The notes under the pieces: model-generated
What the model saw: the letters and a program-made list of their open reading frames with translations, nothing else
Databases searched by the model: none
What the model was told of the DNA's origin: nothing
Shown here: one piece after another, positions 45,373 through 54,475 of the stretch
Numbering within the stretch: the first letter of the stretch is position 1
How the letters are laid out: each line of letters opens with the position of its first letter
Assembly (NCBI GenBank): GCA_002405475.1
Contig: DHLX01000029.1
Location: forward strand, 1-64,000
DNA from: Burkholderiales bacterium UBA4657
GTDB lineage: Bacteria > Pseudomonadota > Gammaproteobacteria > Burkholderiales > Burkholderiaceae_E
DNA: 64,000 nucleotides
Direction of reading: 5' to 3'
Made by a program: the position numbers and the translations under genes

Positions 45373-47832
45373 CTACTGCCTCGTATGCAACACTCGGCTC
45401 ATTTCCTGTCCAAGCCGTTCCAGAGTGACCGGTTTGGACAAATACCCGTCCATACCGCTGTGCAGGCAACGCTCGCGATCTCCCTCCATGGCATTCGCGG
45501 TCAGTGCGATGATGGGTGTATGCCTGCCAGAACCCTGTTCCTGCTTGCGAATGAGCTGGGTGGCTTCCAGTCCATCCATGACCGGCATCTGCAGATCCAT
45601 CAGAATCATGTCATAAGGCCATTGGTCATACAGTTCGAGTGCCTCAAGCCCATTTTCGGCTGCATGTACTTCGATACCAAATTGAGCCAGCATAGTCTCG
45701 GCCACCATACGATTCACCGGATTGTCTTCAACCAGCAAAACCCTCTGCACCGCTGTTTCGGTCTGTTCCAAGTTAGAAGGCAGCGAGGTTTGAGGGGGAT
45801 TTTTCAATTCAGTCTCCTGCCCCAGTAGACTGCTGAGAGTATTGAAAAGTTCGTGATGAACAGTCGGTTTGATCAGTATGGCCGTTGCATAAGCAGATAC
45901 AGCTTTTTGCGTTGACTCAAGCATGCCGTCGGCATCAATCAGGGTCAAGGGTAGCGTGGGTATCCGCATCAGGCTAATCATCTTGAGCAAAGTCAGACAG
46001 CCCGCATCAGGAATTCCCGCATCCAGAATGACAGCATCATAAGGCTGACCGGCAAAAAAAGCCGATTGCAGCATTGAAGTAGCCTGCTCGGTACTGGAGG
46101 CCTCGTGGGATACGACTCCAATGGCTAGCAGCCAATTCATCAACATGGTTCTACGACAGCTATCGTGGTCAACCACCAGAATCTGACGGCAGTTCAACTG
46201 CTTGCGAACATCAATTCCTGTCAGGTTTTCAGGCAATAAGGTCATCGGCAGATGTACGCTGAATGTACTCCCTGTTCCTGGATTACTTTGTACTTCAATG
46301 CGGCCATTCATGCCCTGAACCAGTCGTGTCACGATACTCAGGCCCAGCCCCGTACCACCGTACTTGCGAGTGGTGGACACATCGGCCTGGATAAAAGGTT
46401 CAAAAATATTTTTTTGCTCAAGACCAGATATTCCAGGGCCAGTATCATGCACCTGAATTTCCATTTCAGCCACGCCATTACCCGATTGATGGCACAACAA
46501 ACGAACCTCGACGCCGCCGCGTTCGGTGAATTTGATGGCATTGGAGAGTAGTTGGCTTAGAATCTTTCTGATTCTGACCGGATCACTGCAGACGTGGTCG
46601 GGAAATTCGGCCGGTAGCAACAGCAGCAGCGTGAGGTTTTTTTCATAGGCTTGCCTCGTATAGCCACGCACCAACTCGGCCAGTAGCTTTGACAGTGAAA
46701 AATCAGCCTGCTCGATGGGCATTTTTCCGGTTTCAAGTTGCGAGAAATCCAGAATATCGTTGATGATTGCAAGCAGAGATTGAGCAGAATTTCGTGCCAT
46801 TTCTGCATATCGGCGCTGCGCGGGCTTGAGTGATGAGCGCAGCACCATATCAATCATGCCGACGACCCCGTTCATGGGGGTGCGCAATTCATGACTTACA
46901 TTCGCCAGAAAACTACTTTTAGAGCGGCTGGCCTGTTCCGCCCGGTCGCGTGCCAGCCGCAACACTTCTTCCAATTCACGACGCGCTGTAATATCAGATT
47001 CAACTGCAACAAAATGGATGAGCTGATTCTGATCATCATGGATGGGTTGAGCTTCTATAGCGACCCAGAATTTACATCCCGATTTTTTGTAGTTGACCAG
47101 CTCCACCTTGAAGCCAAGACCAGAATTGACGGCGTCAGACATCAGATTGACCACGGCAGGATCAGAGGCAGGTCCCTTCAGGAAAGATCCCGGCTTACGG
47201 CCCAGAACTTCAGATGAGGTGTACTCGGTCATTCGGGTAAAGCCTTCATTGACCCATTCGATATGACCGTGTGCGTCAGTGATGATGACGGCATTGTCGG
47301 TTCGCTCTGCCACCAGAGAGAGTTTTTTGGCGGCGGCAGCTTGTTTCTGAGCCTCCTGCTCAGCATTTTTCAGTGCCGTAATATCGACCCTGAATACCAG
47401 GGTACCACCATTATGGGTACGCTTGTAGATCACTTGCTCCCAACTTCCATCGGCCATTTGAATGGCATAGGGAGTCCCGTCGCCACGCGTGAATTGTTCG
47501 AGTCTTTGTTTGACCCAGGTTTTTCGATCAGTTTCGAGTATGACGCGGTTGAGGAAATAGGCGTTGTAGGCAAAATCGAGCAGGGTGGAATAGGTGATGC
47601 CCATCATGGCCGAGCGGTCATGATGGGGCAACCAGAAGCGCAGATAATGCCGGTTGCAATACACCAGCCTTTGTTGCGCGTCGTATAGCGCAAAACTCAT
47701 CCCGGTTGAATCCAGCGCCTCAATCAGCGAATTGGATAGCGATGGCCCGTCCGCCAGGGATTCCGAAATCAAAAAGTCAACACCATCCCATGTCTGGGAC
47801 AGGTTGGCTCGCAATGGCTCGCGCTTTTCCAT
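45373..47832 (-). CDS. Soluble PAS hybrid histidine kinase with two receiver domains
   Basis: The product has 819 residues and no membrane helix, so it senses a cytoplasmic signal. PAS 1 at about residues 40-135 contains GMSFALYDAQQRLVYCNRHYLRFW. PAS 2 at about 165-290 has VIITDAHGHIEWVNEGFTRMTEY and a PAC tail. HisKA carries FLANVSHELRTPMNGVVGMID near residue 320. HATPase_c has NAIKFTERGGVEV, DTGPGISG and GGTGLGLSIVTRLV. Receiver 1 (about 555-670) has Asp in DAVILDAGIPDAG and Lys in ILIKPTV. Receiver 2 (about 695-810) is canonical: LLVEDNPVNR, MILMDLQMPVMDG and GYLSKPV. There is no Hpt domain or output regulator next to it. Confidence 0.93.
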   Translation of the reverse strand: MEKREPLRANLSQTWDGVDFLISESLADGPSLSNSLIEALDSTGMSFALYDAQQRLVYCNRHYLRFWLPHHDRSAMMGITYSTLLDFAYNAYFLNRVILETDRKTWVKQRLEQFTRGDGTPYAIQMADGSWEQVIYKRTHNGGTLVFRVDITALKNAEQEAQKQAAAAKKLSLVAERTDNAVIITDAHGHIEWVNEGFTRMTEYTSSEVLGRKPGSFLKGPASDPAVVNLMSDAVNSGLGFKVELVNYKKSGCKFWVAIEAQPIHDDQNQLIHFVAVESDITARRELEEVLRLARDRAEQASRSKSSFLANVSHELRTPMNGVVGMIDMVLRSSLKPAQRRYAEMARNSAQSLLAIINDILDFSQLETGKMPIEQADFSLSKLLAELVRGYTRQAYEKNLTLLLLLPAEFPDHVCSDPVRIRKILSQLLSNAIKFTERGGVEVRLLCHQSGNGVAEMEIQVHDTGPGISGLEQKNIFEPFIQADVSTTRKYGGTGLGLSIVTRLVQGMNGRIEVQSNPGTGSTFSVHLPMTLLPENLTGIDVRKQLNCRQILVVDHDSCRRTMLMNWLLAIGVVSHEASSTEQATSMLQSAFFAGQPYDAVILDAGIPDAGCLTLLKMISLMRIPTLPLTLIDADGMLESTQKAVSAYATAILIKPTVHHELFNTLSSLLGQETELKNPPQTSLPSNLEQTETAVQRVLLVEDNPVNRMVAETMLAQFGIEVHAAENGLEALELYDQWPYDMILMDLQMPVMDGLEATQLIRKQEQGSGRHTPIIALTANAMEGDRERCLHSGMDGYLSKPVTLERLGQEMSRVLHTRQ

Positions 47833-47919
47833 ATCTGGTTTTGGTTGTCTCCCATTGTCTAGGATAACTCCAAAAGGTAGCCAGACGTCAATAGGAAAAT
47901 GAAAAAATGTAGAAAAAAA

Positions 47920-49965
47920 TTAACGTATGCGCATGCCCGGTTGTGCCCCGGCCTGGGGGTCGAGCAAATAAATGCCTGGATATGCTTTTTCATCGGCATG
48001 GCTGGCGGCTAACACCATGCCTTCGCTCACGCCAAATTTCATTTTCCGTGGCGCCAGGTTGGCGACCAGAACAGTCAGTTTACCTACGAGATCTTCAGGT
48101 TGATACGCACTTTTGATACCGGAAAATACCTGTCGGGTTCGACCTTCGCCAGCGTCCAGCGTCAGTTTCAGCAGCTTGTCGCTGCCTGTCACGATCTCGG
48201 CATGCACTATTTTGGCGACACGCAAATCAATTTTGGCGAAGTCATCAATTTTAATTTCGGCCGCAAGTGCCTCCCCACCCGGAATGACCTCGGGAGTGAC
48301 AGATGCATCTGGTAGCTCAAAGAGTTTGTCCAGGACAAGAGGGTCAATGCGCTGCATCAAGTGGCTATAGGGCTGGATTTTTTGTGGCAGTACTTCCAGG
48401 TCGGCAAAACGTAGTGGCGTTACCAAGCCCAGCCATTGCGCCACGCGCTCGGCCGTATGCGGCAATACCGGACTTAAAAAATAGGTCAGCACGGAAAAGG
48501 CACGAATGGCATCACTGCACACTGCGTGCAGGCGCTCGCGCTGTTGCGGGTCTTTGGCTATTTCCCACGGTTTGGCAGCATCGTATTGCTGGTTCACGAC
48601 GTCGGCTACGGCCATGATGTCGCGCAATGCCCGACCAAAATCACGTCCTTGCAGGGCGTCAATAATACGTTCTTTGGCGGCCAGCGCATGGAAAGTCATG
48701 GGTGACAAAGACTCAGCACCTGCACGCTCTTTCCAGGCACTCAATTCGCCGTTGAAGTGTTTGGTCAAGAATCCGGAAGCCCGACTGGCAATATTGATGT
48801 ACTTGCCGATCAGGTCACTGTTTACCCGTGCGACAAAATCCTCCGGGTTGAAATCGACATCTTCCACGCGCGCATTCAGTTTGGCGGCCAGGTAGTAGCG
48901 CAGCCATTCCGGGTTCAGACCCAGTTCCAGATATTTCAGTGGCGACAGGCCGGTGCCGCGGCTCTTGCTCATTTTTTCACCACTGACGGTGAGGAAGCCA
49001 TGTACAAAAACACTGTCGGGCGTTTTATAGCCGGAAAATTTCAGCATGGCTGGCCAGAACAGGGTATGAAAATAAATGATGTCCTTGCCAATGAAATGGA
49101 TTTGCTCGACGGCCGGGTCGGCAAAAAAGCCCTCAAAGTCAATATTTTTCAGCGCAAAGTAGCTTTTCAGGGAAGCCAGATAACCCACTGGGGCATCGAG
49201 CCAGACATAAAAATATTTACCCGGCGCGTCAGGTATGGGAATACCGAAGTACGGCGCATCGCGTGAAATGTCCCAGTCACTCAGCCCGGCGTCCTGGTTC
49301 AGCCACTCGGCGGCTTTGTTGGCGACTTCGGTTTGCAAGCGGCCGTCCTGGGTCCAGCTGCGTAAAAACTCCAGGCAGCGTGGGTCACTTAGCCTGAAGA
49401 AAAAATGTTCACTCTGTTTCAACACTGGGGTAGCCCCGGTCAGAGTCGAATACGGGTTTTTTAGCTCGGTGGGGGTATAAACCGAGCCGCAGACCTCGCA
49501 CGAATCACCATATTGATCTTTAGCGCCACACTTTGGGCATTCGCCCTTGATATAGCGGTCGGGCAGAAACATACCCTTGACCGGATCGAAAAACTGCTCA
49601 ATGACCTTGCTGCTAATGAAGCCGTTAGCTTTCAGGCGTCGATAGATATCTTGAGACAGCTCGACATTCTCGGGCGAGTCGGTCGTGTGCCAGTGGTCGA
49701 AACTGATATGAAAGCCGTCCAGATACTGCTTGCGTCCAGCGGCAATTTCGGCCACGAAAGCTTGCGGCGTTTTGCCGGCTTTTTCAGCGGCAATCATGAT
49801 AGGTGCGCCATGGGCGTCGTCAGCGCCGACAAAATGTACCGTTGACCCCAGCATGCGCTGGGTACGCACCCAGATATCAGCCTGGATATATTCCATGATG
49901 TGCCCGATATGAAACGCTGCATTGGCATAGGGCAGGGCGGTGGTGACGAACAGTTGGCGCGGCAT
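47920..49965 (-). CDS. metG: Methionyl-tRNA synthetase
   Basis: The product has 681 residues from ATG 49965 ([22 protein letters not shown]). It charges tRNA-Met. The HIGH motif is AFHIGHI, and the zinc knuckle is [18 protein letters not shown] near 145. The KMSKS loop is [11 protein letters not shown] near 335. The C-terminal tRNA-binding OB domain (about 575-681) holds [18 protein letters not shown] and [19 protein letters not shown]. It diverges from apbC. Confidence 0.96.
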   Translation of the reverse strand: MPRQLFVTTALPYANAAFHIGHIMEYIQADIWVRTQRMLGSTVHFVGADDAHGAPIMIAAEKAGKTPQAFVAEIAAGRKQYLDGFHISFDHWHTTDSPENVELSQDIYRRLKANGFISSKVIEQFFDPVKGMFLPDRYIKGECPKCGAKDQYGDSCEVCGSVYTPTELKNPYSTLTGATPVLKQSEHFFFRLSDPRCLEFLRSWTQDGRLQTEVANKAAEWLNQDAGLSDWDISRDAPYFGIPIPDAPGKYFYVWLDAPVGYLASLKSYFALKNIDFEGFFADPAVEQIHFIGKDIIYFHTLFWPAMLKFSGYKTPDSVFVHGFLTVSGEKMSKSRGTGLSPLKYLELGLNPEWLRYYLAAKLNARVEDVDFNPEDFVARVNSDLIGKYINIASRASGFLTKHFNGELSAWKERAGAESLSPMTFHALAAKERIIDALQGRDFGRALRDIMAVADVVNQQYDAAKPWEIAKDPQQRERLHAVCSDAIRAFSVLTYFLSPVLPHTAERVAQWLGLVTPLRFADLEVLPQKIQPYSHLMQRIDPLVLDKLFELPDASVTPEVIPGGEALAAEIKIDDFAKIDLRVAKIVHAEIVTGSDKLLKLTLDAGEGRTRQVFSGIKSAYQPEDLVGKLTVLVANLAPRKMKFGVSEGMVLAASHADEKAYPGIYLLDPQAGAQPGMRIR

Positions 49966-50076
49966 GATCAAAGTCAAAGCTCATAAGGCGAAAAGGTCTA
50001 GTTTAACTTACCCGCCCCCTGACCCGGAACGTGTTTTACTCAGGCTCGGTTAAAATAACGCATTTATCCCTCCATC

Positions 50077-51165
50077 ATGTCACTTAGCCCCGATACCGTT
50101 ACGTCTGCCTTGCAGCAGATCATCGACCCGAATACCGGCAAGGATCTGGTCTCGACCAAGTGCGTGAAGAATGTTCGTGTGATTGAAGGTGTGGTCACGC
50201 TGGATGTCGAGCTTGGCTATCCTGCCAAAAGTCAGTTGTCCGCCCTGCGGGAAAAGGTGCAGAGTGCGATTCAGGCTTTGGGAGCGCGCGAAGTGCTGGC
50301 GAATGTCAGCTTCAAAATAGTTGCGCATGCGGTGCAGCCGGGTGTCAAAGTACTGCCTACCGTTAAAAACATTATTGCCGTGGCCTCGGGTAAAGGTGGG
50401 GTTGGCAAAAGTACAACTGCAGCCAATCTGGCGCTGGCCTTGGCTGCCGAGGGTGCCCGGGTCGGGGTGCTGGATGCCGATATCTATGGCCCGTCACAAC
50501 CCCTGATGTTTGGTTTACAGGGGCAGCAACCCCCAATTATTGATGGCAAGGCAGTACAGCCTTTACAGAACTATGGTGTGCAGGTTAATTCCATCGGCTT
50601 TATGCTTGACGCCGATCAACCGGTGGTATGGCGTGGTCCGCTGGTGGTACAAGCCCTGACCCAACTGCTGGAACAGACGCTTTGGGACGACCTCGACTAT
50701 CTGGTGGTCGATATGCCTCCTGGAACCGGCGACGTGCAGCTCACCCTGGCACAAAAGGTGCCGGTCACGGGTGCGGTTATTGTGACCACGCCACAAGATT
50801 TGGCGTTGCTGGATGCACGGCGCGGCTACAAGATGTTTGACAAGGTGGGTATTCCCACTTTGGGTATTGTTGAAAACATGGCGGTACATGTCTGTTCGCA
50901 ATGCGGTCATGTAGAACATATTTTTGGTGCTGGCGGCGGGCAGCGTATGGCGGAGCAATATGGGCTGGAATGTCTGGGCTCACTGCCTTTGGCCTTGCAC
51001 ATCCGCGAAGAAGCCGACGGCGGCCGTCCAACGGTTGTGGCCCAGCCAGAATCCGCTGCAGCGCAGAGCTACAGGCAGATTGCCCGTAAACTGGCCGTAG
51101 CCATTGCGGACAAGGCCAAAGACTTCTCGGCCAAAATGCCCACGATCAAGATTTCCTCGACTTGA
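50077..51165 (+). CDS. apbC: Iron-sulfur cluster carrier protein (Mrp/ApbC)
   Basis: The product has 362 residues. The N-terminal MIP18/DUF59-like domain covers residues 1-85. The P-loop NTPase has the deviant Walker A SGKGGVGKSTTAANLALAL near residue 105, DADIYGPSQP and DMPPGTGDVQLTLAQ. The cluster-binding CxxC is VHVCSQCGHVEHIFG near residue 270. It transfers Fe-S clusters to target enzymes as a dimer. It sits divergently to metG, a common arrangement in this group. Confidence 0.93.
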   Translation: MSLSPDTVTSALQQIIDPNTGKDLVSTKCVKNVRVIEGVVTLDVELGYPAKSQLSALREKVQSAIQALGAREVLANVSFKIVAHAVQPGVKVLPTVKNIIAVASGKGGVGKSTTAANLALALAAEGARVGVLDADIYGPSQPLMFGLQGQQPPIIDGKAVQPLQNYGVQVNSIGFMLDADQPVVWRGPLVVQALTQLLEQTLWDDLDYLVVDMPPGTGDVQLTLAQKVPVTGAVIVTTPQDLALLDARRGYKMFDKVGIPTLGIVENMAVHVCSQCGHVEHIFGAGGGQRMAEQYGLECLGSLPLALHIREEADGGRPTVVAQPESAAAQSYRQIARKLAVAIADKAKDFSAKMPTIKISST

Positions 51166-51183
51166 ACTGAAACAGGTAAGACG

Positions 51184-52413
51184 ATGACCAAACTTTCTTT
51201 CGATAAAAACAAATTGAAGTTTTTGCTGCTCGAAAACATACACCAAAATGCCATAGATGCCATGGTGCGCGGTGGTTACAGCAATATTGAAACGCATAAA
51301 AAATCCCTGGAAGGCCAGGCTTTGCTCGATGCACTGGCGGATGTGCATTTCCTCGGTATTCGCTCGCGTACCAACGTGACCGAGGAAGTACTGGCGGCAG
51401 CGCCCAAGCTCACTGCCATTGGCTGTTTCTGTATCGGTACCAATCAGGTTGATCTGGTCGCAGCCGCCAAGCGTGGCATTCCGGTATTCAATGCGCCTTT
51501 TTCCAATACGCGCTCGGTGGCCGAACTCGTGATTGCTGAAACCGTCATGCTGATGCGCGGCATTACGGAAAAAAATGCCATCGTGCACCGTGGCGGTTGG
51601 GTCAAAAGTGCGGAAGGTTCTTTCGAGGTGCGTGGCAAAACGTTAGGCATTATCGGCTATGGGCATATTGGTACCCAGGTCGGCATTTTGGCTGAACACA
51701 TGGGTATGCGTGTGGTGTTTTATGATATCGAGGGCAAATTACCGTTAGGTAATGCGCGGCAGTTGCCCACACTTGAAGCATTATTGGCCGAGAGCGATGT
51801 GGTGACCTTGCACGTACCGGAAACGCCGCAAACGGCGAATATGATACGTGCTGCACAACTGGCACAAATGAAACCGGGTGCGCATTTGATCAATGCTGCG
51901 CGCGGCACCGTGGTGGATATAGATGCGCTGGCAGCCGCTATGAAAAGTGGGCATATCGGTGGTTGTGCGATTGATGTCTTTCCGGTCGAACCCAAAGGTA
52001 ATGACGAGGAATTTTTGTCGCCACTGCGTCAATTCGACAACGCCTTGCTGACCCCGCATATTGGGGGCTCGACAATTGAAGCCCAGGCCAATATTGGCAT
52101 TGAAGTCGCTGACAAGCTGGTGCGCTACAGCGATAATGGTTCGACCATAACCGCAGTGAATTTTCCTGAAGTTTCCTTGCCGGCGCATCCGGGCAAGTGC
52201 CGATTACTACATATTCATAAAAATGTTCCCGGCATTCTGGCGCAAATCAATGAACGTTTTGGCAAGCGCGGCATCAACATCAGCAGCCAGTTCTTGCAAA
52301 CTAATGAACATATCGGTTATTGCGTGATGGATGTCGATACGGCAGCCAGCGAACTGGCACTGGAAGAAATTCAGTCGGTCACTGGTACCATACGAGCCCG
52401 GGTCTTGTACTGA
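51184..52413 (+). CDS. serA: D-3-phosphoglycerate dehydrogenase
   Basis: The product has 409 residues and catalyses the first step of serine synthesis. It shows the NAD-binding motif KTLGIIGYGHIGTQVGILAEHMGM near residue 150, catalytic Arg in LINAARGTVVDIDAL, Glu in the VEPKGNDEEF region and His in LTPHIGGSTIEAQ. A C-terminal ACT domain (about 338-409, RLLHIHKNVPGILAQINERFG) binds serine for feedback control, as in E. coli SerA. Stop TGA overlaps the modA start. Confidence 0.95.
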   Translation: MTKLSFDKNKLKFLLLENIHQNAIDAMVRGGYSNIETHKKSLEGQALLDALADVHFLGIRSRTNVTEEVLAAAPKLTAIGCFCIGTNQVDLVAAAKRGIPVFNAPFSNTRSVAELVIAETVMLMRGITEKNAIVHRGGWVKSAEGSFEVRGKTLGIIGYGHIGTQVGILAEHMGMRVVFYDIEGKLPLGNARQLPTLEALLAESDVVTLHVPETPQTANMIRAAQLAQMKPGAHLINAARGTVVDIDALAAAMKSGHIGGCAIDVFPVEPKGNDEEFLSPLRQFDNALLTPHIGGSTIEAQANIGIEVADKLVRYSDNGSTITAVNFPEVSLPAHPGKCRLLHIHKNVPGILAQINERFGKRGINISSQFLQTNEHIGYCVMDVDTAASELALEEIQSVTGTIRARVLY

Positions 52414-53153
52414 TGCCGCAGGCGCTACGTGCGGTAGTGCCACTTTTGATGATCTGGCTCAGTATTGCCAGTGCAACGGCGCAGACACTCGTCGTCTCGG
52501 CCGCCTCCAGCCTGCGCGATGTCTTTACCGAAGCAGGCCGGGAATTCGAGCGCCAGTCACCCGGTCTCAAGCTTGTTTTTAACTTTTCGGCTTCGGGCGT
52601 GCTGTTACAGCAAATCCGCCATGGTGCGCCGGTCGATATTTTTGCGACTGCTGACGCCATTACCATGGAACAGGCGCAACAACTGGCACTGATCAAACCG
52701 GAGTCACGTACCATTTTTGCCCGCAATTCACTGGTGGTAGTCGTACCTCTCGTGTCAAACCATGATATTCGACAGCTATCTGATCTGAGCAGGCTGGCAC
52801 GCGTTGCCATAGGCAACCCGGCGACCGTTCCCGCCGGACGCTATGCCCAGCAGGCGCTGGACGCAGCCGGGGTCAAACTCAGTAATGTCATACCCGCCGA
52901 GCATGTGCGGCAGGCACTGGTTTATGTCGCACGCGGCGAGGTTGATGCGGCGCTGGTCTACGCGACTGATGCCCGATATAACGCTGGCCGTGTCCGCGTT
53001 GCTTATCGCCCCAGCCTCGGGGAACCGATTGTTTATCCGATTGCTATCGTGCGTAACAGCAAACAGCCGGTATTGGCGCAGGCCTTTGTGAGCCTGCTTC
53101 AGGGCCCGACGGGTCGTGAGCTATTGTCACGCCATGGCTTTTTATTGCCCTGA
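52413..53153 (+). CDS. modA: Molybdate ABC transporter substrate-binding protein
   Basis: The product has 246 residues from ATG 52413, overlapping the serA stop (TGATG). A Sec signal peptide (AVVPLLMIWLSIASATAQ) precedes the binding protein core TLVVSAASSLRDVFTEAG. The Ser residues of SAASS and the FSASGVLLQQIRHGAPVDIFATAD stretch form the oxyanion site typical of ModA. Later blocks RVAIGNPATVPAGRYAQQAL and GEVDAALVYATDA also fit. It delivers molybdate to the ModB permease encoded next. Confidence 0.93.
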   Translation: MPQALRAVVPLLMIWLSIASATAQTLVVSAASSLRDVFTEAGREFERQSPGLKLVFNFSASGVLLQQIRHGAPVDIFATADAITMEQAQQLALIKPESRTIFARNSLVVVVPLVSNHDIRQLSDLSRLARVAIGNPATVPAGRYAQQALDAAGVKLSNVIPAEHVRQALVYVARGEVDAALVYATDARYNAGRVRVAYRPSLGEPIVYPIAIVRNSKQPVLAQAFVSLLQGPTGRELLSRHGFLLP

Positions 53154-53156
53154 ATC

Positions 53157-53837
53157 ATGACGCTGGCTCCCTTGCTGCTATCGTTACAGGTAGCGTTCAT
53201 TGCAACCCTGCTGACCGGGGTAATCGGCGTGGCTCTGGCGGCAGGCATTGCACGCTGGCAGTCACGCTGGCGTGAATGGCTTGACGCTTTGTTCATGCTG
53301 CCTCTGGTACTGCCCCCTACCGTCCTGGGTTACTATTTAATTGTTCTGGTAGGACGTAACGGGGCATTCGGCCAGTGGCTGGAGCAGACCTGGGGCGTCG
53401 TACTCATATTCAGCTGGCAAGGTGCGGTACTTGCCGCTTCCATCGTCAGTTTGCCGCTGATCTACCGTACTGCCCGGGCAGCTTTTGAAGAAGTCAATGT
53501 GTCACTGGAAAATGCCGGACGCAGCCTGGGGCTGAGTGAATGGCAGGTATTCTGGCGCATCAGTCTGCCTTTGGCCTGGCGCGGTATCATGGCCGGCTTA
53601 ATGCTGACATTTGCGCGTGCCATGGGTGAGTTTGGCGCTACCCTGATGGTGGCAGGCAATTTGCCCGGCAAAACACAAACCTTATCGGTGGCAGTTTACG
53701 ATGCTGTACAGGCAGGTAATGATGCCCAGGCCTGGGGTTTGACCGCTATTATTTCAGTGGTATGCATGGCAGTACTGATTATTTCGGGACAACTATTGCG
53801 TCCCGCTAGAATGCGTATTGTTGAAAAAAATCGGTGA
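53157..53837 (+). CDS. modB: Molybdate ABC transporter permease
   Basis: The product has 226 residues and five to six membrane helices. The ATPase-contact (EAA) loop reads [31 protein letters not shown], and the front has [22 protein letters not shown] and [25 protein letters not shown]. It lies 3 bases after modA. The ATPase gene modC, usually next in this operon, is missing: dcd starts 17 bases after the stop. It must use an ATPase encoded elsewhere. Confidence 0.93.
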   Translation: MTLAPLLLSLQVAFIATLLTGVIGVALAAGIARWQSRWREWLDALFMLPLVLPPTVLGYYLIVLVGRNGAFGQWLEQTWGVVLIFSWQGAVLAASIVSLPLIYRTARAAFEEVNVSLENAGRSLGLSEWQVFWRISLPLAWRGIMAGLMLTFARAMGEFGATLMVAGNLPGKTQTLSVAVYDAVQAGNDAQAWGLTAIISVVCMAVLIISGQLLRPARMRIVEKNR

Positions 53838-53854
53838 TTAGACAAGGGGAAAGC

Positions 53855-54418
53855 ATGAGTATCAAAAGTGATCGCTGGATTAATCGTATGGCAGCTCAAG
53901 GCATGATTGAGCCGTTCGAGCCGAAACAGGTGCGGTCTGTCAATGGACAAAAAATAGTCAGCTACGGCACGTCGAGTTATGGCTACGATATTCGTTGCGC
54001 CGATGAATTCAAGATTTTTACCAACATCAACAGCACCATCGTTGACCCAAAGGCATTTGATGAAAAATCTTTCGTCGATTTCAAGGGGAATGTTTGCATC
54101 ATTCCGCCTAATTCGTTTGCCCTGGCGCGCACGGTGGAATATTTCCGTATTCCGCGCAGCGTACTGACTGTTTGCCTGGGGAAAAGTACTTACGCCCGCT
54201 GCGGCATCATTGTCAACGTCACTCCCCTTGAGCCGGAATGGGAAGGCCATGTGACGCTGGAATTTTCCAATACCACGCCGCTGCCTGCCAAGATTTATGC
54301 GGGTGAAGGTTGTGCCCAGGTACTGTTTCTGGAATCTGATGAAATTTGCGAAACCAGCTATAAGGACAAGGGCGGGAAATACCAGGGACAGACTGGCGTG
54401 ACTCTACCCAAAACCTGA
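53855..54418 (+). CDS. dcd: dCTP deaminase
   Basis: The product has 187 residues from ATG 53855 with AAGGGGAAAG upstream. It deaminates dCTP to dUTP for thymidylate synthesis. The family marks are [94 protein letters not shown] (read as adjoining pieces) and the end [12 protein letters not shown]. Length is normal. It is co-directional with modAB and may be read with them. Confidence 0.95.
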   Translation: MSIKSDRWINRMAAQGMIEPFEPKQVRSVNGQKIVSYGTSSYGYDIRCADEFKIFTNINSTIVDPKAFDEKSFVDFKGNVCIIPPNSFALARTVEYFRIPRSVLTVCLGKSTYARCGIIVNVTPLEPEWEGHVTLEFSNTTPLPAKIYAGEGCAQVLFLESDEICETSYKDKGGKYQGQTGVTLPKT

Positions 54419-54475
54419 GCTGACCAGCAAATTCTATAATTCGTTCGCGCAGTAATTTTTTGATAAGGCTCAGCC

